A DNA stretch of 13,416 nucleotides from an uncultured Lachnospiraceae bacterium (lineage in GTDB: Bacteria; Bacillota_A; Clostridia; Lachnospirales; Lachnospiraceae): the NCBI GenBank assembly GCA_946621895.1, contig CAMOOZ010000026.1:1-13416 (forward strand). The letters are read 5' to 3'. The translations under genes and the position numbers were made by a program. The notes beneath the pieces are model-generated. The model saw only the letters and a program-made list of their open reading frames with translations, had not been told where the DNA came from and ran no database searches. Below, in pieces: positions 12,455-13,416 of this stretch; within the stretch, counting starts at the first letter, position 1, and each line of letters opens with the position of its first letter.

Positions 12455-13416
12455 TTACCTGTTCTTCCAGAGCCTGTAAACCGTAAAATCGTTCTGCTCC
12501 ACCCCCATTTCTCCCACATAAGCCATCGTGTAATCCCATTCCACAAGCTGATCGTAGGTAAATTCCCACTCATGGGGGGTGTCCAGAAAATAGGTGTATG
12601 CATAATCATTATCCGGGTTGTAATCCCTGATATAGATCAGATCATTATCCGGAAAATAATATTCATAGATAAAATCAAAAACCTCAAAATTGTAAACAAT
12701 GCAGTCCTGCGGCGTAAGCTCTTTCGCAAAATAGGCCTCGAGTTCCGGCACGCGGCTCGAACGGTACTCCGCGTGAAAATTCTCCTTATACTGGACCGCG
12801 CCGGAAAAGAGCAGAAAGCCTCCGATCAGGCAGGGAATCACGACGGCCATCGGATCCTTAAAGCCCTCCGGCACGGGAAACCGAAGGCCCCGCATGCCCA
12901 GCGCGAAAAAGACCGCGATCAGTCCCATGCAGGGGAAGATGTACTGATCCCTGTAGATCGGGCGAACAGCGAGAGAATAGCCTATGCCGAAGAGCATCGT
13001 GAGAAACGGAACAAGCAGCGCCCAGGCATAGGGGCCCTTTTTCCCCGGATAAAGCCTTAACCCAAAGGCCGCCAGCAAAAGCAGGCCGATGTAGATGGGC
13101 AAAGTGATGGGATAGTCCTCCAGCGCGAACATCCAGACGAAGTAGTTCCCGACTGTTTCCGGGGTGATGGGGGGGATCCAGTAGCTCTGGGACACAAGCA
13201 TGGTCTGTCGGAGCAGGATAAAGCCCCAGGGCGCATAACCAAGCAGCAGGGCGAGGCTCAGCCCTAGCCAGAGGCGAAGGGACGGAAGTCCCGCCGGGCC
13301 GTCGGCCTGCAAAGATACCCTGTCCGACTTATCAGGCGATTGCGGTTCTTCGCGGGCGGTAAGCGCCTCCCCCTCCGGACCATCCATCTGCACGGACGCC
13401 TCACTCAGCCTGTCAG
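12455..13416 (-). CDS. GT39-like multipass membrane glycosyltransferase, C-terminal part (5' end outside window)
   Basis: The frame is open through the right edge. A GTG at 13393 could serve as a start, but the protein begins there in a hydrophilic loop and lacks the catalytic N-terminal part of the family, so this is a C-terminal fragment. It shows several membrane helices (LGLSLALLLGYAPWGFILL, YIGLLLLAAFGL, YAWALLVPFLTMLFGIGYSL, GLIAVFFALGM, VVIPCLIGGFLLFSGA). It also has SQSYWIPPITPETVGNYF and RPIYRDQYIFPCMGL, motif types seen in dolichyl-phosphate-mannose-mannosyltransferase/ArnT-like proteins. The last 100 residues or so form an extracytoplasmic domain rich in Tyr and Asp (FDFIYEYYFPDNDLIYIRDY). 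Such proteins use polyprenyl-phosphate sugars on the outer face of the membrane, which fits the GtrB-like enzyme encoded in the neighbouring operon. Family confidence is moderate because the N-terminus is missing. Confidence 0.72.
   Translation of the reverse strand, partial: DRLSEASVQMDGPEGEALTAREEPQSPDKSDRVSLQADGPAGLPSLRLWLGLSLALLLGYAPWGFILLRQTMLVSQSYWIPPITPETVGNYFVWMFALEDYPITLPIYIGLLLLAAFGLRLYPGKKGPYAWALLVPFLTMLFGIGYSLAVRPIYRDQYIFPCMGLIAVFFALGMRGLRFPVPEGFKDPMAVVIPCLIGGFLLFSGAVQYKENFHAEYRSSRVPELEAYFAKELTPQDCIVYNFEVFDFIYEYYFPDNDLIYIRDYNPDNDYAYTYFLDTPHEWEFTYDQLVEWDYTMAYVGEMGVEQNDFTVYRLWKNR
13283..13416 (-). repeat. Possible degenerate in-frame repeat at the right edge
   Basis: The hydrophilic stretch before the first visible helix contains SVQMDGPEG and, 27 residues later, SLQADGPAG, with similar DNA under both (a candidate 81-bp period). 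Only one and a half units are in view and they have diverged, so this may be chance. If real, it resembles the loop-located arrays in the other genes of this locus and would continue to the right. Confidence 0.3.

Noticed and set aside
1..13416. tRNA, rRNA or insertion sequence
   Set aside because: No cloverleaf-like segment, rRNA-like sequence or transposase motif was noticed on either strand.

Overview
The window is almost entirely an exopolysaccharide/capsule-type glycan locus, transcribed right to left. Several features suggest a moderately GC-rich Bacillota, probably a Clostridia/Lachnospiraceae-like gut anaerobe: tightly coupled genes with purine-rich Shine-Dalgarno sites, a YveK/Wzz-type chain-length protein separate from its kinase, an EpsG-type polymerase, and a YuiD-like DUF212 protein. 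The taxonomy is inferred from gene style only. No rRNA, tRNA, transposase or CRISPR array was seen.

Right to left, minus strand. 13416-12455 is the C-terminal part of a GT39-like multipass glycosyltransferase, cut by the window edge. It is followed 15 bases later by rfbD/rmlD (12439-11543), which ends in a convergent gap facing the only plus-strand gene, a DUF212 membrane protein (10946-11422). Between DUF212 and the main operon lies a good minus-strand promoter (-35 TTGTAA, 17 bp, TATAAT; 10922-10894). It feeds a leader of about 260 nt that is densely packed with inverted repeats.

The main operon follows: gmd, fcl and manC (the GDP-mannose to GDP-L-fucose module); a GtrB/DPM1-like polyprenol-phosphate glycosyltransferase; a gap of about 225 bp with repeats; a GT2 glycosyltransferase; a WbaP-type initiating sugar-phosphate transferase; a Wzz/YveK-like chain-length regulator; a 151-bp gap with hairpins; another GT2-like glycosyltransferase; and an EpsG-family membrane protein that runs off the left edge. 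Together these make an activated fucose donor, load the first sugar-phosphate on the lipid carrier, extend the repeat unit, and polymerise it with controlled length. A flippase and a tyrosine kinase/phosphatase pair are not in the window.

The most unusual property is that four genes of this operon (EpsG-like, Wzz-like, WbaP-like, ManC) carry in-frame tandem repeats of different, unrelated units (48, 60, 30, 42, 72 and 96 bp). All are multiples of three and all lie in loops or tails outside the recognisable conserved parts. The ManC array interrupts the catalytic domain between two conserved motifs. The second notable signal is the gmd leader. One 5' segment can form a perfect 16-bp helix with either of two downstream segments, and the first of these helices would close a compact multi-stem junction. 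This looks like a switchable leader RNA or a palindromic mobile repeat.
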